Shown here: in pieces, positions 1 through 11,151 of the stretch
How the letters are laid out: each line of letters starts with the position of its first letter
Numbering within the stretch: position 1 is the stretch's first letter
Assembly: GCF_016862315.1 (NCBI RefSeq)
Contig: NZ_BOMS01000048.1
Coordinates: 28,823 to 92,822, forward strand
DNA length: 64,000 bases
Reading direction: 5' to 3'
Source: Actinoplanes palleronii
GTDB lineage: Bacteria; Actinomycetota; Actinomycetes; Mycobacteriales; Micromonosporaceae
Made by a program: the position numbers and the translations under genes
The notes under the pieces: generated by a model
The model's database searches: none
Told to the model about the DNA's origin: nothing
What the model saw: only the letters and a program-made list of their open reading frames with translations

Positions 1-1153
1 GCTCGTCGGGCTCGGGCACGTGGTGGGTGTGCGTGTGGCCGCCATGACTGTGGCTGTGACCGTGGTCGTGATGGTGCCCGGCATGCACCAGCTCACCGTG
101 GTGATGGTGGACCGGCTGGGCACGCAACCGGCGGACCGCCTGGTAGAGCAGGTGTGCGCCGACCAGCGTGACCAGCACCCCGCTGATCAATCGCAGCCAT
201 TCGTACATGGTGTCCGGGGCCAGTTGCAGGGAGGTGGCGAACAGGACGCCGAGGGCGAGCACCCCGAGCGTGTGTGTCACCGCGACCGCGCCGGCCACCG
301 TCACCGCGTGCACCGCCCGTCCGCGCGCGCCGACCAGGTAGGCCGCCATGATGGTCTTGCCGTGCCCGGGCGCGACGGCGTGCGCGCCGCCGAGCACCAG
401 CGCGATCAGGAACGCGAGCACGCCGACGCCCAGGGTCAGCTCGGGATGCCCGATCAGGCCGGTGAACCAGACCGTGAACCGGTCGGCGCCGCGGGCCTGC
501 GCCGCGCCGGTCGCGGTGAACGGGGCCACGGCCGCCGGTCCACCGGGCCGCACTCCGAACGTCGCGGTCCGCACATCCAAGGAGACCACGCCTGAGGGGT
601 ACGAGGTGAGCCGCGCACTGGCACTCTCCGCCGGCACGTCGGAGCGGACGACGGTGTACCGGTCGCCGGCCGCGGTGACCTCACGCCAGCCGATCCGGTC
701 GGGGTACAGCGCCGCGCGAAAGCCGACCGTCGTCGCGTCGGTGATCCGTGCGTCGGCGTGCAGCACGCACTGCAGGCGCAACGTGGTGAGCCCGCCGGCG
801 CCGGCCGGGAACGTCAACCCGGCCGGTGCGGCGGCCAGGCGCAGGTTCTGCCCGCCGACGGTGACCGCGCTCGCGTCGGCCGCCGCCGCGCAGGTCCGGG
901 TGGCGTAGGCGTCGTTCTCGGCCGGGGACCCGGTCCCGTCCCGGTCAGTGTCGATCTCCACGGTGCGGGCCTGGTACGCGGGCAGCTCGGCCAGGTCGAG
1001 CACGTAGTCGACGTCCACCCCGGCCGCGCCGACCCGCAGACCGGCGTACTGATTGGTGGTGAAGTTGCCGAGCGGGTGCGCCTGCGCCGGTACGCCGGTG
1101 AGCAGCGCCGCCAGCACGCCGAGCAGCACCACGCCGAAGCCTCTGCGGATCAT
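1..1153 (-). CDS. NicO-family nickel/cobalt transporter, 3' end cut by window edge
   Basis: The reading frame starts at ATG 1153 and is still open at the left edge after 384 codons. It begins with a signal peptide-like stretch ending in Ala-Gln-Ala, followed by an extracytoplasmic domain of about 200 residues. Hydrophobic helices follow, with the NicO hallmark GGAHAVAPGHGKT. Toward the edge comes a long histidine-rich loop (HHHHGELVHAGHHHDHGHSH and onward), typical of Ni/Co exporters of the RcnA/NicO family. The start codon overlaps the stop of the TPR gene (ATGA at 1150-1153), so the two are translationally coupled. The family exports or moves Ni2+/Co2+ across the membrane; the exact metal and direction cannot be told from sequence. 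The N-terminal domain is longer than in RcnA, as is common in actinobacterial members. Confidence 0.85.
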   Translation of the reverse strand, partial: MIRRGFGVVLLGVLAALLTGVPAQAHPLGNFTTNQYAGLRVGAAGVDVDYVLDLAELPAYQARTVEIDTDRDGTGSPAENDAYATRTCAAAADASAVTVGGQNLRLAAAPAGLTFPAGAGGLTTLRLQCVLHADARITDATTVGFRAALYPDRIGWREVTAAGDRYTVVRSDVPAESASARLTSYPSGVVSLDVRTATFGVRPGGPAAVAPFTATGAAQARGADRFTVWFTGLIGHPELTLGVGVLAFLIALVLGGAHAVAPGHGKTIMAAYLVGARGRAVHAVTVAGAVAVTHTLGVLALGVLFATSLQLAPDTMYEWLRLISGVLVTLVGAHLLYQAVRRLRAQPVHHHHGELVHAGHHHDHGHSHSHGGHTHTHHVPEPDE

Positions 1154-2460
1154 GCGGGGCCACCCAGGTCGGTGAGGGCGGTCCGGGCCCGAGCCCCGTA
1201 CCGCAGCGAGAAGTACGGGTTGAGGTCCAGCGCCCGGGTGAGGTCGGCGCGCGCCCCGGCCCGGTCGTGCAGCGCCAGGCGGATCTCGGCGCGGTAGTAG
1301 TACGCCCGCGCGTCCCGGGTGCCCAGCCGCAGCCCCCGGTTCGCGTGGACGAGTGCGGCCCGGTCGTCACCGGCGGCGTGCAGCGCCCAGGCGTACGCGG
1401 TCTGCACCGTGACGCCCGGCCGCGCGGCCAGCAACGCCCTGCCCTGGGTGACCGCACCCCGCGCGTCGCCGTGGTCGGCGGCGAACAGGATCAGGTCGAT
1501 GTCGGTGGTCGCCGCGCCGGCCCCGGGCAGCCGGGCGCTGACCCGGATCAGGTCCTCGGTCTGTGCCGCCGCCTCGGTCTGGCCGGCCGCGGTGAGCGTG
1601 TCGGCGAGCGTCATCAGGTGGTCGACGGTCGGCAGCGTCGCCGTGGCGGCCCGCAGGTCGCTCACCGCCGCGGTCAGGTCACCACGGGCGGCGGCCACCT
1701 TGCCCCGGTCGGCGAGCAGCGCCGGCTGACCGGGCACCCGGGCCAGCCCCTCGGCGAAGTGGGCGGCGGCGGTGTCCAGGTCGCCGGCCCCGAAGGCCAG
1801 TTCGCCGAGGTGGGTCAGCGCGAAGGTGATCTCGTCGGGTGAGGTCGCGACCTCGCGGGCCCGGGTCATCAGCTCCAGCGCGCGGGCCTGGTCGCCGCGC
1901 AGCTCGAACAGGTAGGAGGCGCGGGCGAACGACCCGGTGTCCGGGCGCAGGTCGAGCATCCGCTGCACCGCCGTGGTGGCCTCGGGATAGCGGCCGAGTT
2001 CCACGTTCGCGTCGGTGAGCACCCCGTACGCGTCGGCGGAGTAGTCGTCGGCGGCGACCGCCAGGCGCGCGTAGCGCAGCGCGGAACGGAAGTCGTGGCG
2101 TGCCGCCGCCAGCGCGCCGAGCCCGGTGAGCGCCCCCGCGTTGCCGTCCGGGCGCACCGCGCGGGAGCGGCGCAGCGCGGTCTCGGCGGCCCGGTAGTGC
2201 GCCGGGTCGTAGGTGATCCGGCCGAGCTGGATCCGGGCCGCGCCGAGCGCCGCCCAGCCCTGCCAGTCGCCGGGCACCTCGGCGAGGTGGGTCTCGGTGC
2301 GGCCCACGTAGGCGTCCAGCTCGCGCGTCGGCGACCGGTCGACGGCCGTGGACGCGCCGGGTGCCGGCTCACGATCGGGCACCAGGGCGGCGCCGGCGCC
2401 GAGCAGGGCCACCGCCGCCAGGACCGTGACCAGCGCCGGGCGTGCCCATCGTCTCCGCAT
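1150..2460 (-). CDS. Membrane-anchored tetratricopeptide repeat protein
   Basis: A 436-residue protein. A single N-terminal hydrophobic segment (about residues 9-28, after MRRRWARP) probably anchors it with the repeats outside. From about residue 60 to the end it is built of TPR-like helical pairs, with recurrent W/L/G/Y/A patterns such as GWAALGAARIQLGR and ALTGLGALAAARHDF. TPR arrays mediate protein-protein contacts, and no catalytic motif is visible. It overlaps the NicO gene by 4 bp and lies divergent from the DUF4331 gene. The three genes look like a functional set in which the TPR protein is a surface or periplasmic partner of the transporter; this is inferred from context. Confidence 0.8.
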   Translation of the reverse strand: MRRRWARPALVTVLAAVALLGAGAALVPDREPAPGASTAVDRSPTRELDAYVGRTETHLAEVPGDWQGWAALGAARIQLGRITYDPAHYRAAETALRRSRAVRPDGNAGALTGLGALAAARHDFRSALRYARLAVAADDYSADAYGVLTDANVELGRYPEATTAVQRMLDLRPDTGSFARASYLFELRGDQARALELMTRAREVATSPDEITFALTHLGELAFGAGDLDTAAAHFAEGLARVPGQPALLADRGKVAAARGDLTAAVSDLRAATATLPTVDHLMTLADTLTAAGQTEAAAQTEDLIRVSARLPGAGAATTDIDLILFAADHGDARGAVTQGRALLAARPGVTVQTAYAWALHAAGDDRAALVHANRGLRLGTRDARAYYYRAEIRLALHDRAGARADLTRALDLNPYFSLRYGARARTALTDLGGPA

Positions 2461-2609
2461 CCCCTGATCGTGCGCTACTCCGGCCTTCCAGACATTAACG
2501 ACACGAGTATTGCAGCCGGTTCACCTGCGACGACACCTGGAATGAGGCTAAGAACAGACGGTGGGGCGGTGGCACCGACGCCGTCGTCCCGCCTGATACC
2601 GGGGGAATC

Positions 2610-4010
2610 ATGAGAATCGTCCCAACCACTTCGCGCCGGAGACTGCTCTCCGTGTCGGCGCTCGGCGTCTCGGCCGCCTTGGTGGCCACGCTCGCACCGA
2701 TCCAGGGCCAGGCGTCCTCGCACCGCGAGGCGCCGCTGGTCGCGACCACTCCCAGCCTGGACAACACCGACCTGTACGCGTTCGTCAGCCCGGACGCGAC
2801 CGACACCGTCACGATGGTCGCGAACTGGCAGCCGTTCGAGGAGCCGAACGGCGGCCCGAACTTCTATCCGTTCGCGCCGCTGACCGCGCACGACATCAAC
2901 ATCGACAACAACGGTGACGCCAAGCCGGACATCACCTACCGGTGGACGTTCAGCACGACGTACCAGAACACCAACTCGTTCCTGTACAACACCGGTGCGG
3001 TCTCGTCGCTGACCGATCCGGATCTCAACGTCCGGCAGACCTACAGCCTGCAGCGGATCACCCCGGGCGGCACCCGGACGATCGTGCACGACGGGCCGGT
3101 CGCGCCGTCGTTCACCGGTGAGGCGTCGATGCCGGACTACGCGGCGTTGTCCGACGCGGCGGTCACGTCCGCCGGGCACGGCGCCAAGTCGTTCGCGGGC
3201 CAGTCCGACGACGCGTTCTTCGCCGACCTGCGGGTCTTCGACCTGCTCTACGGCGGCGACCTGAGCAAGGTCGGCCAGGACACCCTCAAGGGCTACAACG
3301 TCAACACCATCGCGCTGCAGGTGCCGAAGGCCGATCTGGCGCTCAAGGGTGACGCCACCGGCAACCCGGTCGTCGGCATCTGGACCACCACGTCGCGGAT
3401 GGGCGCGGACATGGACGGCAAGCCCGGCAAGCTGCAGCAGGTGTCCCGGCTGGGCATGCCGCTGGTGAACGAGGTGGTGCTGCCGCTGCGCAAGAAGAAC
3501 CGGTTCAACGCCGCCAAGCCGCAGGACGACGCGCAGTTCGGCGAGCACGTCACCGACCCGGAGGTGCCGAAGCTGATCAAGGCGATCTACGGCATCCCGG
3601 CCCCGGCCGCGCCGCGGAACGACCTGGTCGAGGTGTTCCTGACCGGTGTCTGCAAGGCCTGCCCGGGCCCGGTCGACGCCGACCTCAACTCGCAGCTGGT
3701 GAACAAGGACGTCAACAAGAAGTGGTTCGTGCCGAGCGAGCAGCTGCGCCTGAACATGGCCGTGGCGCCGGCCATGACCCCGAACCGGCTCGGCGTGATC
3801 GGCGGTGACCTGGCCGGCTTCCCGAACGGGCGCCGCCTCGCCGACGACGTCATCGACGTGACGCTGCAGGCCGCCGAGGGCATCCTGCTGCCCGACGTGC
3901 CGGAAGCGGTCAAGACCCTGGGCGACGGGGTCGACGCGAACAGCGCCGGCTTCCGCAGCTCGTTCCCGTACGTCGCGCTGCCGAACCAGATGAGCGTCAA
4001 CCAGAACTGA
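2610..4010 (+). CDS. Secreted DUF4331 family protein
   Basis: A 466-residue protein with a signal peptide (basic start MRIVPTTSRRR, hydrophobic core, cut near GQASS). The mature N-terminus carries the DUF4331 signature SSHREAPL followed by NTDLYAFVSPD. The family is widespread in actinobacteria and its function is unknown. A strong ribosome site (GGGGGA) lies just before ATG 2610. Two cysteines close together (CKACPG near residue 347) may form a disulfide. The gene is divergent from the TPR/NicO pair across a 149-bp gap that must hold both promoters. It ends in a strong hairpin shared with the convergent xylanase gene. Confidence 0.88.
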   Translation: MRIVPTTSRRRLLSVSALGVSAALVATLAPIQGQASSHREAPLVATTPSLDNTDLYAFVSPDATDTVTMVANWQPFEEPNGGPNFYPFAPLTAHDINIDNNGDAKPDITYRWTFSTTYQNTNSFLYNTGAVSSLTDPDLNVRQTYSLQRITPGGTRTIVHDGPVAPSFTGEASMPDYAALSDAAVTSAGHGAKSFAGQSDDAFFADLRVFDLLYGGDLSKVGQDTLKGYNVNTIALQVPKADLALKGDATGNPVVGIWTTTSRMGADMDGKPGKLQQVSRLGMPLVNEVVLPLRKKNRFNAAKPQDDAQFGEHVTDPEVPKLIKAIYGIPAPAAPRNDLVEVFLTGVCKACPGPVDADLNSQLVNKDVNKKWFVPSEQLRLNMAVAPAMTPNRLGVIGGDLAGFPNGRRLADDVIDVTLQAAEGILLPDVPEAVKTLGDGVDANSAGFRSSFPYVALPNQMSVNQN

Positions 4011-4015
4011 GCAAA

Positions 4016-4049
4016 ACGCGCGGCGGCCGGTCACCCGGTCGCCGCGCGT
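4016..4049. terminator. Bidirectional hairpin terminator between DUF4331 and xylanase genes
   Basis: Two 15-base arms (4016-4030 and 4035-4049) pair with one G-T mismatch around a 4-base loop. The hairpin sits 6 bp after the DUF4331 stop and 15 bp after the stop of the opposing GH10 gene, so it can end both transcripts. There is no long T-run, as is usual in high-GC actinomycetes. Confidence 0.75.
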
Positions 4050-4063
4050 CAGGAGCGGGCGGG

Positions 4064-5650
<1,587 letters not shown>

Positions 5651-5682
5651 TCATGCTGGCACGGTAACACCGGCGAAACAAG

Positions 5683-5706
5683 TACTTCCGGAAAACTTCC
5701 GGAAGT
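5683..5706. promoter_or_regulatory. Tandem TTCCGGAA palindromes upstream of GH10
   Basis: Two copies of ACTTCCGGAA lie 11 bp apart (starting at 5684 and 5695), on the same face of the helix. The second copy is a perfect 12-bp palindrome (ACTTCCGGAAGT, 5695-5706). They are 165-190 bp upstream of the GH10 start. The same 11-mer TACTTCCGGAA recurs at 13361 upstream of the GH43 operon. They are probably regulator sites; the protein is unknown. Confidence 0.5.
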
Positions 5707-5790
5707 ATCATCGCCAGGAGGAGCGTGCTGAGCTGCGCTTTCGTTGAGGTAACCGGCACATCTGACCTTCACAACTATCGCCAGGAATTC

Positions 5791-5801
5791 CGAGAGTTTC
5801 G
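5791..5801. promoter_or_regulatory. CGAGAGTTTCG operator
   Basis: The 13-mer CCGAGAGTTTCGG occurs here (5790-5802) and again, identical, at 27011-27023 before the GH51 gene. It is close to the CGAAACTTTCG box before the ABC importer and to the CGAA-N-TTCG type repeats described for LacI-family xylan regulators (BxlR/XlnR) of Streptomyces. It lies between the GH62 terminator and the GH10 gene, 273 bp from the GH10 start. Confidence 0.5.
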
Positions 5802-5817
5802 GTTCTTGACGGCAAAG

Positions 5818-5855
5818 CGCCGCGGGCCGTCTCCCCGATGGAACGGCCCGCGGCG
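5818..5855 (-). terminator. Hairpin terminator of the GH43-GH62-GH127-GH62 operon
   Basis: A perfect 13-bp stem (5818-5830 with 5843-5855) and a 12-base loop lie 16 bp after the GH62 stop. On the minus strand the stem is followed by CTTTGCCG. It marks the end of the four-gene operon. Confidence 0.75.
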
Positions 5856-5870
5856 TCGGTGGCAGCGCCG

Positions 5871-7247
5871 CTATCGCTGCAGGGTGAGCAGGCCCGGCCG
5901 CCACGGCAGCTGGTCGTAGGCGCCACCGGCGTTCGGGTTCTTGCCCTGGTAGAGCAGTTGCAGGTTGCACGGGTCGACGGTCTTGGTCTGATCCGGGTTG
6001 CTCCGCACCAGGTCACCGTGGCTGATGTCGTTGGTCCAGGTCGCGCCACTGTTGGCCTTGCCCGCGAACGGGTTGCTCTCGGTGGCGGCCTGCGGCGTCC
6101 ACGACCCGCCCAGGCTGGTCGCGGTGAACGACCGGAAGTAGCGGCCCTGACTCCCGATCGCCTCGACGATCATCAGGTACTGGTTCTGGCCCTGCACCTT
6201 GTAGACCTCGACCGCTTCGAACAGGTTGTTCGTCGAGTCGCTCATGATGGTGGTGTACGACGAGCCGAAACTGCCCGGGAAGTTCCCGATCGGCATGCTG
6301 GCCCGGTAGATCTTGCCGTTGTCCCCGGCGAAGAACAGGTACATGTTCGTGCCGTCACCGATCAGCGTCTGGTCGATCACGCCGGTGCCGGACCCGGTGA
6401 TCGATCCGGTGAACAGCGTCTGCGCCGCCGACCAGCCGTTGGCGTTCGTCGGATCGCTGGAGGTCTTGTAGCTGAACGCGGTCGGGCCCCACTGGTAGGC
6501 CAGGATCCAGACGTTCTTCGGCGCGAAGTAGAACAGCGTCGGCGCCACGGTGCCCTGACTCATCGCGTTCTGGCTCGCCGAGGCCATGTCCGACCAGTTG
6601 GTGAACGGGGTGAAGTTCATCGAGCCGTACCCGGAGCCGGAGACGTTCGACGCGTAGACCAGGTGCTTGCCGTTGTAGACGACGTTGGTGAAGTCCTTCA
6701 GCGACACCCACCCGGACTTCGGTTCGGCCAGCGAGCCGGTCGAGGTCCAGCGGTAGCTCGACGGGAGCGGGCAGGTGCCGCCCGGCGTCGAGGGCGAGGT
6801 CGACGGCGACGGGGACGACGGCGACGGCGAGGCCGGCGTGGTCCCACCGGTGCAGGTCACCCCGTTCAGAGCAAAATTCGACGGTACGGGGTTGCTGCCG
6901 GTCCACGCGCCGTTGAAACCGAACGACACCGTGCCGTTCGTGGTGATCGCGCCGTTGTAGCTCACGTTCGTCGCGGTCACCGCCGAGCCGCTCTGCGTCA
7001 CCGTCGCGTTCCACGCCTGGGTGACCGTCTGCCCCGCGCCGTACGACCAGGTCAGCGTCCAGCCGGACACCTGATCACCCAGGTTGGTGATCGCCACGCT
7101 GGCGCCGAACCCGCCCTGCCAGGACGACGTCACGGTGTAGCCCACCGAGCAGCCGGCCGCCGCGGCGTCGGCGGGCCTCGCCGCCACCACCGCCGTCGTG
7201 GCCAGCAGCGCGGCTCCGGCCGAGGCCAGGATTCTGGATCTGTGCAC
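5871..7247 (-). CDS. Secreted GH62 alpha-L-arabinofuranosidase with N-terminal CBM2
   Basis: The start is GTG 7247 (product [11 protein letters not shown]...), chosen because GGAGGA lies 3 bases upstream and a signal peptide follows directly; the frame stays open further upstream only inside the previous gene. Of 458 residues, 1 to about 33 are the signal, about 36-135 a CBM2 ([28 protein letters not shown]), then a Pro/Ser/Thr linker, and about 160-458 the GH62 five-blade propeller. Candidate catalytic residues are the Asp of SLKDF, the Asp of IDQTLIGD and the Glu of [10 protein letters not shown]62 enzymes remove arabinose from singly substituted xylose in arabinoxylan. It begins 11 bp after the GH127 stop as the last gene of the operon. 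Its catalytic domain is nearly the same as that of the 9629-11125 gene. Confidence 0.93.
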   Translation of the reverse strand: MHRSRILASAGAALLATTAVVAARPADAAAAGCSVGYTVTSSWQGGFGASVAITNLGDQVSGWTLTWSYGAGQTVTQAWNATVTQSGSAVTATNVSYNGAITTNGTVSFGFNGAWTGSNPVPSNFALNGVTCTGGTTPASPSPSSPSPSTSPSTPGGTCPLPSSYRWTSTGSLAEPKSGWVSLKDFTNVVYNGKHLVYASNVSGSGYGSMNFTPFTNWSDMASASQNAMSQGTVAPTLFYFAPKNVWILAYQWGPTAFSYKTSSDPTNANGWSAAQTLFTGSITGSGTGVIDQTLIGDGTNMYLFFAGDNGKIYRASMPIGNFPGSFGSSYTTIMSDSTNNLFEAVEVYKVQGQNQYLMIVEAIGSQGRYFRSFTATSLGGSWTPQAATESNPFAGKANSGATWTNDISHGDLVRSNPDQTKTVDPCNLQLLYQGKNPNAGGAYDQLPWRPGLLTLQR

Positions 7248-7258
7248 GATTCCTCCGA

Positions 7259-9556
7259 TCAGGCGACGCGTACCAGGCGCCAGTTGTTGTCGGCACTGCC
7301 GTTGTCGGACTCCTGGACCACCGGGCTGCCCCAGGCGCTCGAGGCGTTCAGCACGGCGAGCACCTTGCCGCTGTTGACGTTGCGGATGCGATAGGAGCCG
7401 TCGCTGTTGGCCAGCAGGGTCCAGCGGTGGTCGGCGGTGCCGTTGTCGGCCCACTGCAGGACCCGGGCGTTGTCCGTGGTCGCCATGTTCTCGACGCCGA
7501 GGACCTTGCCGCTGTTGACGTTGCGGAACCGGACGGCTCCGCCGTCGGCGATCTGCGCCCACCGATGGTCGGCGGTGCCGGTGTCGCCCCAGACCACGGC
7601 CGGGCCGCCGTCCGCGGTGGACATGTCCTGCACACCCAGGACCAGCCCGGAGGCCGCGTTCACCAGCTGGTAGGTGCTCTCGCCGGTGCCGGCGGTGTTC
7701 CAGTAGACGGCGTAGTTGAAGCCGTGCGCGTCGTGGAACGGGCCCAGCTGGACCGGGACGCCGTTGGCCGTGGCGGTGAAGGCCAGGCTGCCGGCGCCGG
7801 TCCGGGCGATCGACGACACGGTCAGCGCCGGGTTGCCCGCCGGTGTCGTGCTGCCGTAGTTGCCGGCCAGCACCACCGGGCCGTACGTGATGGCCTGCAC
7901 CGCGGGGTTGTCACCGGCCGGTTGCATGATCACGCGCATCGGCAGGCGGACGGTCAGCACGTCTCCGGCGGCCCAGACCCGGGTCACGGTGGCGTAGCTG
8001 CCCGCGGCGGCGCCGATGTTCTGGGTGACGCCGTTGACCGTGAGCGTCGCGCCGGAGGTCCAGCCGGGGATGCGGACCCGGATGCTCCACGATCCGCTCA
8101 TCGTGCCGGCCAGCGTCAGCGTGGTGGTGTCGCTGACCGGGTACGACGTGGCCTGGGTGACCGTGATGCCCCGCTCGGCCCAGGTCAGCACCGACGGCGT
8201 GAACAGGTTCACCGTCAGCGTGGTCCCGGCGGAGAAGTAGATCGAGTCCATCAGCTTCGTGTTGGTCTCCACCCCGGTGCCCTGGCAGCACCAGAAGCTG
8301 GTGTAGTCGGTCGACCAGGTGCCGCCGCCCCAGGCCGGCCCCACGCCCCGGCGCCCGCCCGCCTTCAACGGCGTGAAGTAGGTGATGTGCCCGTGGCTGT
8401 CGGCCGGGTTCTGCGCGCCGATCAGGTGGTTGAGCAGCGCCCGCTCGTAGAAGTCGAAGTAGGCCGACCGGTCCGGGTCGGTGAGCCACAGCTCCCGGGT
8501 CAGCTTGAGCATGTTGTAGGTGTTGCAGTGCTCGCACGTGTCGGTGGTCAGGTATCCGGCGATCGCGTTCGGGGCGCGGAAGTGCTCGGCCTGGCTGTTG
8601 CCGCCGATGGCGTACGTGTGCGCGCCGGTGGTGATGGTCCAGGCGTTGAGCCCGATGTCGCGGTAACGGGTCGTGCCGGTCGCCTTGTACTCGCGGACGG
8701 CGCCGACCCACTTGGGCACCTGGGTGTTGGCGTGCAGCCCGTTGAGCTGGTCGGCGCCGGCGGCGAGCGGGGTGAACACGGCCGCGTGGTCGAAGCGCTG
8801 CGCGGCGGCGAGCCACCGGGTGTCGCCGGTCTGCTGGTAGAGGTCGGCGAGCACCTCGTTCATCCCGCCGAACTCGGTGCGCAGCACGGTCTGCATCTGC
8901 GTGCCGGTCAGCCGCGCGGTGCGGGTGTCGACCCACCCGGCGAGGCGCAGCAGCACGTCGCGGGCGGTGGTGTCGCCGATCAGGCGCCACACGTCGAGCA
9001 GCCCGGCGAGCGTCTTGTGCACGCAGTAGTAGGGCACGTTGCCGTTGGACAGCGTGCCGGCCTCCAGAGCGGTGAAGTCGGACTCCGGGAATCCGGAGAG
9101 GTAACCGTTCGACGCCTGGCAGGCGGCCAGCCCGGCGACCAGGTAGACGGCCTTGTCACGGCAGGTGGTGTCACCGAGGGCCGCCCAGGCCTGCGCCCAC
9201 GCGGTCAGGACGTGCCCCTGCATGTGCGTACGAAAAGGGAAGCTCGGTGCGTCCCAGCCGCCGTTGGCGGCGGCACCTGCGGTGGACCGGCCGTGGTTGG
9301 CCCGGAAGTTGTAGAGCAGCCGGTCGGCGTCGACGAACCGCAGGTAGTTCACGGTGCGGGCCTGGTTGTCCAGCCAGCGCCCGGTGGTCAGCCGGACCTG
9401 GCCGAGGCCGAACGGGTAGGCCGCGACGCCGAGGTCCGCGCGGACGGGCGCCACCACGGCGGCCTCGGCGCGGGAGGTGCCACCGAGGGTGGTCGCCACC
9501 GCGCCGGCACCGGCGGCCTGCAACAGGGCGCGGCGACTGATCGGGAACGGGGTCAT
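7259..9556 (-). CDS. Tat-exported GH127-type beta-L-arabinofuranosidase with ricin-like lectin domain
   Basis: A 765-residue protein. AAGGAG sits 6 bases before ATG 9556. A twin-arginine type signal ([15 protein letters not shown]) fits a metalloenzyme folded before export. The (alpha/alpha)6 barrel occupies about 35-600 and shows the cysteine-zinc site of GH127: [10 protein letters not shown] (near residue 345) and FWCCQGTG (near 420). In the HypBA1 enzyme the equivalent cysteines hold zinc and one is the nucleophile. Residues about 625-765 form a RicinB_lectin_2 trefoil with the repeats GLVLGV, GKVLGV and GKVLAV and the HRW motifs. The family removes beta-L-arabinofuranosyl units, for example from hydroxyproline-linked arabino-oligosaccharides, so the operon may reach beyond xylan. 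It is the third gene of the operon. Confidence 0.9.
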   Translation of the reverse strand: MTPFPISRRALLQAAGAGAVATTLGGTSRAEAAVVAPVRADLGVAAYPFGLGQVRLTTGRWLDNQARTVNYLRFVDADRLLYNFRANHGRSTAGAAANGGWDAPSFPFRTHMQGHVLTAWAQAWAALGDTTCRDKAVYLVAGLAACQASNGYLSGFPESDFTALEAGTLSNGNVPYYCVHKTLAGLLDVWRLIGDTTARDVLLRLAGWVDTRTARLTGTQMQTVLRTEFGGMNEVLADLYQQTGDTRWLAAAQRFDHAAVFTPLAAGADQLNGLHANTQVPKWVGAVREYKATGTTRYRDIGLNAWTITTGAHTYAIGGNSQAEHFRAPNAIAGYLTTDTCEHCNTYNMLKLTRELWLTDPDRSAYFDFYERALLNHLIGAQNPADSHGHITYFTPLKAGGRRGVGPAWGGGTWSTDYTSFWCCQGTGVETNTKLMDSIYFSAGTTLTVNLFTPSVLTWAERGITVTQATSYPVSDTTTLTLAGTMSGSWSIRVRIPGWTSGATLTVNGVTQNIGAAAGSYATVTRVWAAGDVLTVRLPMRVIMQPAGDNPAVQAITYGPVVLAGNYGSTTPAGNPALTVSSIARTGAGSLAFTATANGVPVQLGPFHDAHGFNYAVYWNTAGTGESTYQLVNAASGLVLGVQDMSTADGGPAVVWGDTGTADHRWAQIADGGAVRFRNVNSGKVLGVENMATTDNARVLQWADNGTADHRWTLLANSDGSYRIRNVNSGKVLAVLNASSAWGSPVVQESDNGSADNNWRLVRVA

Positions 9557-9577
9557 GGTTCGCTCCTTGGGGATGGG

Positions 9578-9612
9578 CCCCGGCGGGCCGATAGGGGCGC
9601 GGCCCGCCGGGG
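9578..9612 (-). other. Strong intergenic hairpin inside the arabinofuranosidase operon
   Basis: A perfect 12-bp GC stem (9578-9589 with 9601-9612) with an 11-base loop lies between the GH62 stop (9629) and the GH127 start (9556). No T-run follows. It may act as a partial terminator or protect the 3' end of the upstream message, so that the genes are made in different amounts. Confidence 0.6.
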
Positions 9613-9628
9613 TGGTTCAGCGAGCCGG

Positions 9629-11125
9629 TCAGCGCTGCCGGGTGAGCAGGCCCGGCCGGTACGGCAGCAGCCCGTAGTCACCGCCGGAGCTCGGCGAACG
9701 ACCCTGGTAGAGCAGCTGCAGATTGCACGGATCGACCGTCATGGTCTGGTCGGCGCTGGTGCGGATCAGCTCGCCGTGGCTGATGTCGTTGGTCCAGGTC
9801 GCCCCGCTGTTGGCCTTGCCCGCGAACGGGTTGCTCTCGGTGGCGGCCTGCGGCGTCCATGACCCGCTCAGGCTGCTCGCGGTGAAGGAGCGGAAGTAGC
9901 GCCCGTTGGACCCGATCGCCTCGACGATCATCAGGTACTGGTTCTGGCCCTGCACCTTGTAGACCTGCGGCGCTTCGAACAGGTTGTTCGTCGAGTCACT
10001 CATGATCGTGGTGTACGACGAGCCGAAACTGCCCGGGAAGTTCCCGATCGGCATGCTCGCCCGGTAGATCTTGCCGTTGTCCCCGGCGAAGAACAGGTAC
10101 ATGTTCGTGCCGTCACCGATCAGCGTCTGGTCGATCGGTCCGGTGCCGGAACCGGAGATGCTGCCGGTGAACAGGGTCTGCGCCGACGACCAGCCGTTGG
10201 GGTTGGCCGGGTCGCTGGAGGTCTTGTAGCTGAACGCGGTCGGACCCCACTGATAGGTCAGCACCCAGATGTTCTTCGGCGCGAAGTAGAACAGTGTCGG
10301 CGCCACGGTGCCCTGACTCATCGCGTTCTGGCTCGCCGAGGCCATGTCCGACCAGTTGGTGAACGGGGTGAAGTTCATCGAGCCCCAGCTCGACCCGGTG
10401 TCGTGCGTGGTGGCGTAGACCAGCTGCTTGCCGTTGTAGGGCACGACGGTGAAGTCCTTCAGCGACACCCAGCCGGACCGCGGGTTCGCCAGCGAGCCGG
10501 TCGACGACCAGCGGTAGGTCGACGGCAGCGTGCACGATCCGGACGGCGGCGGCGAGCTCGGCGTCGAGCCGCCGCCGAGCTTGACCAGCTGCCACTGCTG
10601 GTTGGCGCCGTTCCAGTCGGCGTACTGCACGATGTTCGCGCCGTCCGCGGCCGACGCGCCCTGCACCTCGACGGCCTTGCCGCTGTTCCGGTTGATCAGC
10701 TGGATGTACCCGTCGATGTCCTGCACGCTGAACTGCTGGTTGGTGGTGTTGTTGTCGGTCCACTGCACGATCGCGCCGCCGTCGGCGGTCGACAGGTTGT
10801 AGACGTCCAGAACCTTGCCGGAGTGCTTCGACTTGAGCCGGTAGTAGCCGCCACCGGAGTCGACGAACTGCCACTGCTGCTGCGCCTGGTCGTTGCGCGT
10901 CCACTGGGTGATCCGCGCGCCGTCGGTGGTGGCCATGTTGTACAGGTCCAGCGCCTTGCCGCTGGTCCGGTTGACCAGCACGTAGGAGGCGCTGGTGTCG
11001 ATCGTCGCGGCGGACGCCGGCATCGCGGTGACGGCGAGGCTGCCCGCGCCGACCATCACGATCAGCGCGGCGAGCGCGCCCTTCCAGCGCCGGCGCGGTG
11101 GTGCGGTCTGCGGAACCACTGTCAT
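9629..11125 (-). CDS. Secreted GH62 alpha-L-arabinofuranosidase with N-terminal ricin-like lectin domain
   Basis: The start is ATG 11125 ([16 protein letters not shown]), 7 bases after GAGGAG. The product is 498 residues: signal or anchor segment (about 15-40, ending in ASA), a RicinB_lectin_2 trefoil (about 45-180) with the repeats GKALDLY, GKVLDVY and GKAVEVQ and the QQWQ motifs, a short Ser/Pro linker, and a GH62 propeller (about 195-498). The catalytic candidates are the same as in the 5871-7247 paralogue ([21 protein letters not shown]). The pair probably share substrate but bind different surfaces. It starts 26 bp after the GH43 stop, as second gene of the operon. Its lectin coding region (10571-11010) is almost the same DNA as that of the GH43 gene. 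Confidence 0.93.
   Translation of the reverse strand: MTVVPQTAPPRRRWKGALAALIVMVGAGSLAVTAMPASAATIDTSASYVLVNRTSGKALDLYNMATTDGARITQWTRNDQAQQQWQFVDSGGGYYRLKSKHSGKVLDVYNLSTADGGAIVQWTDNNTTNQQFSVQDIDGYIQLINRNSGKAVEVQGASAADGANIVQYADWNGANQQWQLVKLGGGSTPSSPPPSGSCTLPSTYRWSSTGSLANPRSGWVSLKDFTVVPYNGKQLVYATTHDTGSSWGSMNFTPFTNWSDMASASQNAMSQGTVAPTLFYFAPKNIWVLTYQWGPTAFSYKTSSDPANPNGWSSAQTLFTGSISGSGTGPIDQTLIGDGTNMYLFFAGDNGKIYRASMPIGNFPGSFGSSYTTIMSDSTNNLFEAPQVYKVQGQNQYLMIVEAIGSNGRYFRSFTASSLSGSWTPQAATESNPFAGKANSGATWTNDISHGELIRTSADQTMTVDPCNLQLLYQGRSPSSGGDYGLLPYRPGLLTRQR
10571..11010. repeat. 440-bp lectin-domain repeat, copy 1
   Basis: This segment codes for most of the ricin-like domain of the GH62 gene and matches 12658-13097 in the GH43 gene with constant offset 2087 and, by eye, about 95% identity. 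Long runs have no differences at all. The differences cluster around the second lectin repeat. Confidence 0.85.
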
Positions 11126-11151
11126 CTCGAACTCCTCGGGGGGAACGGGGA

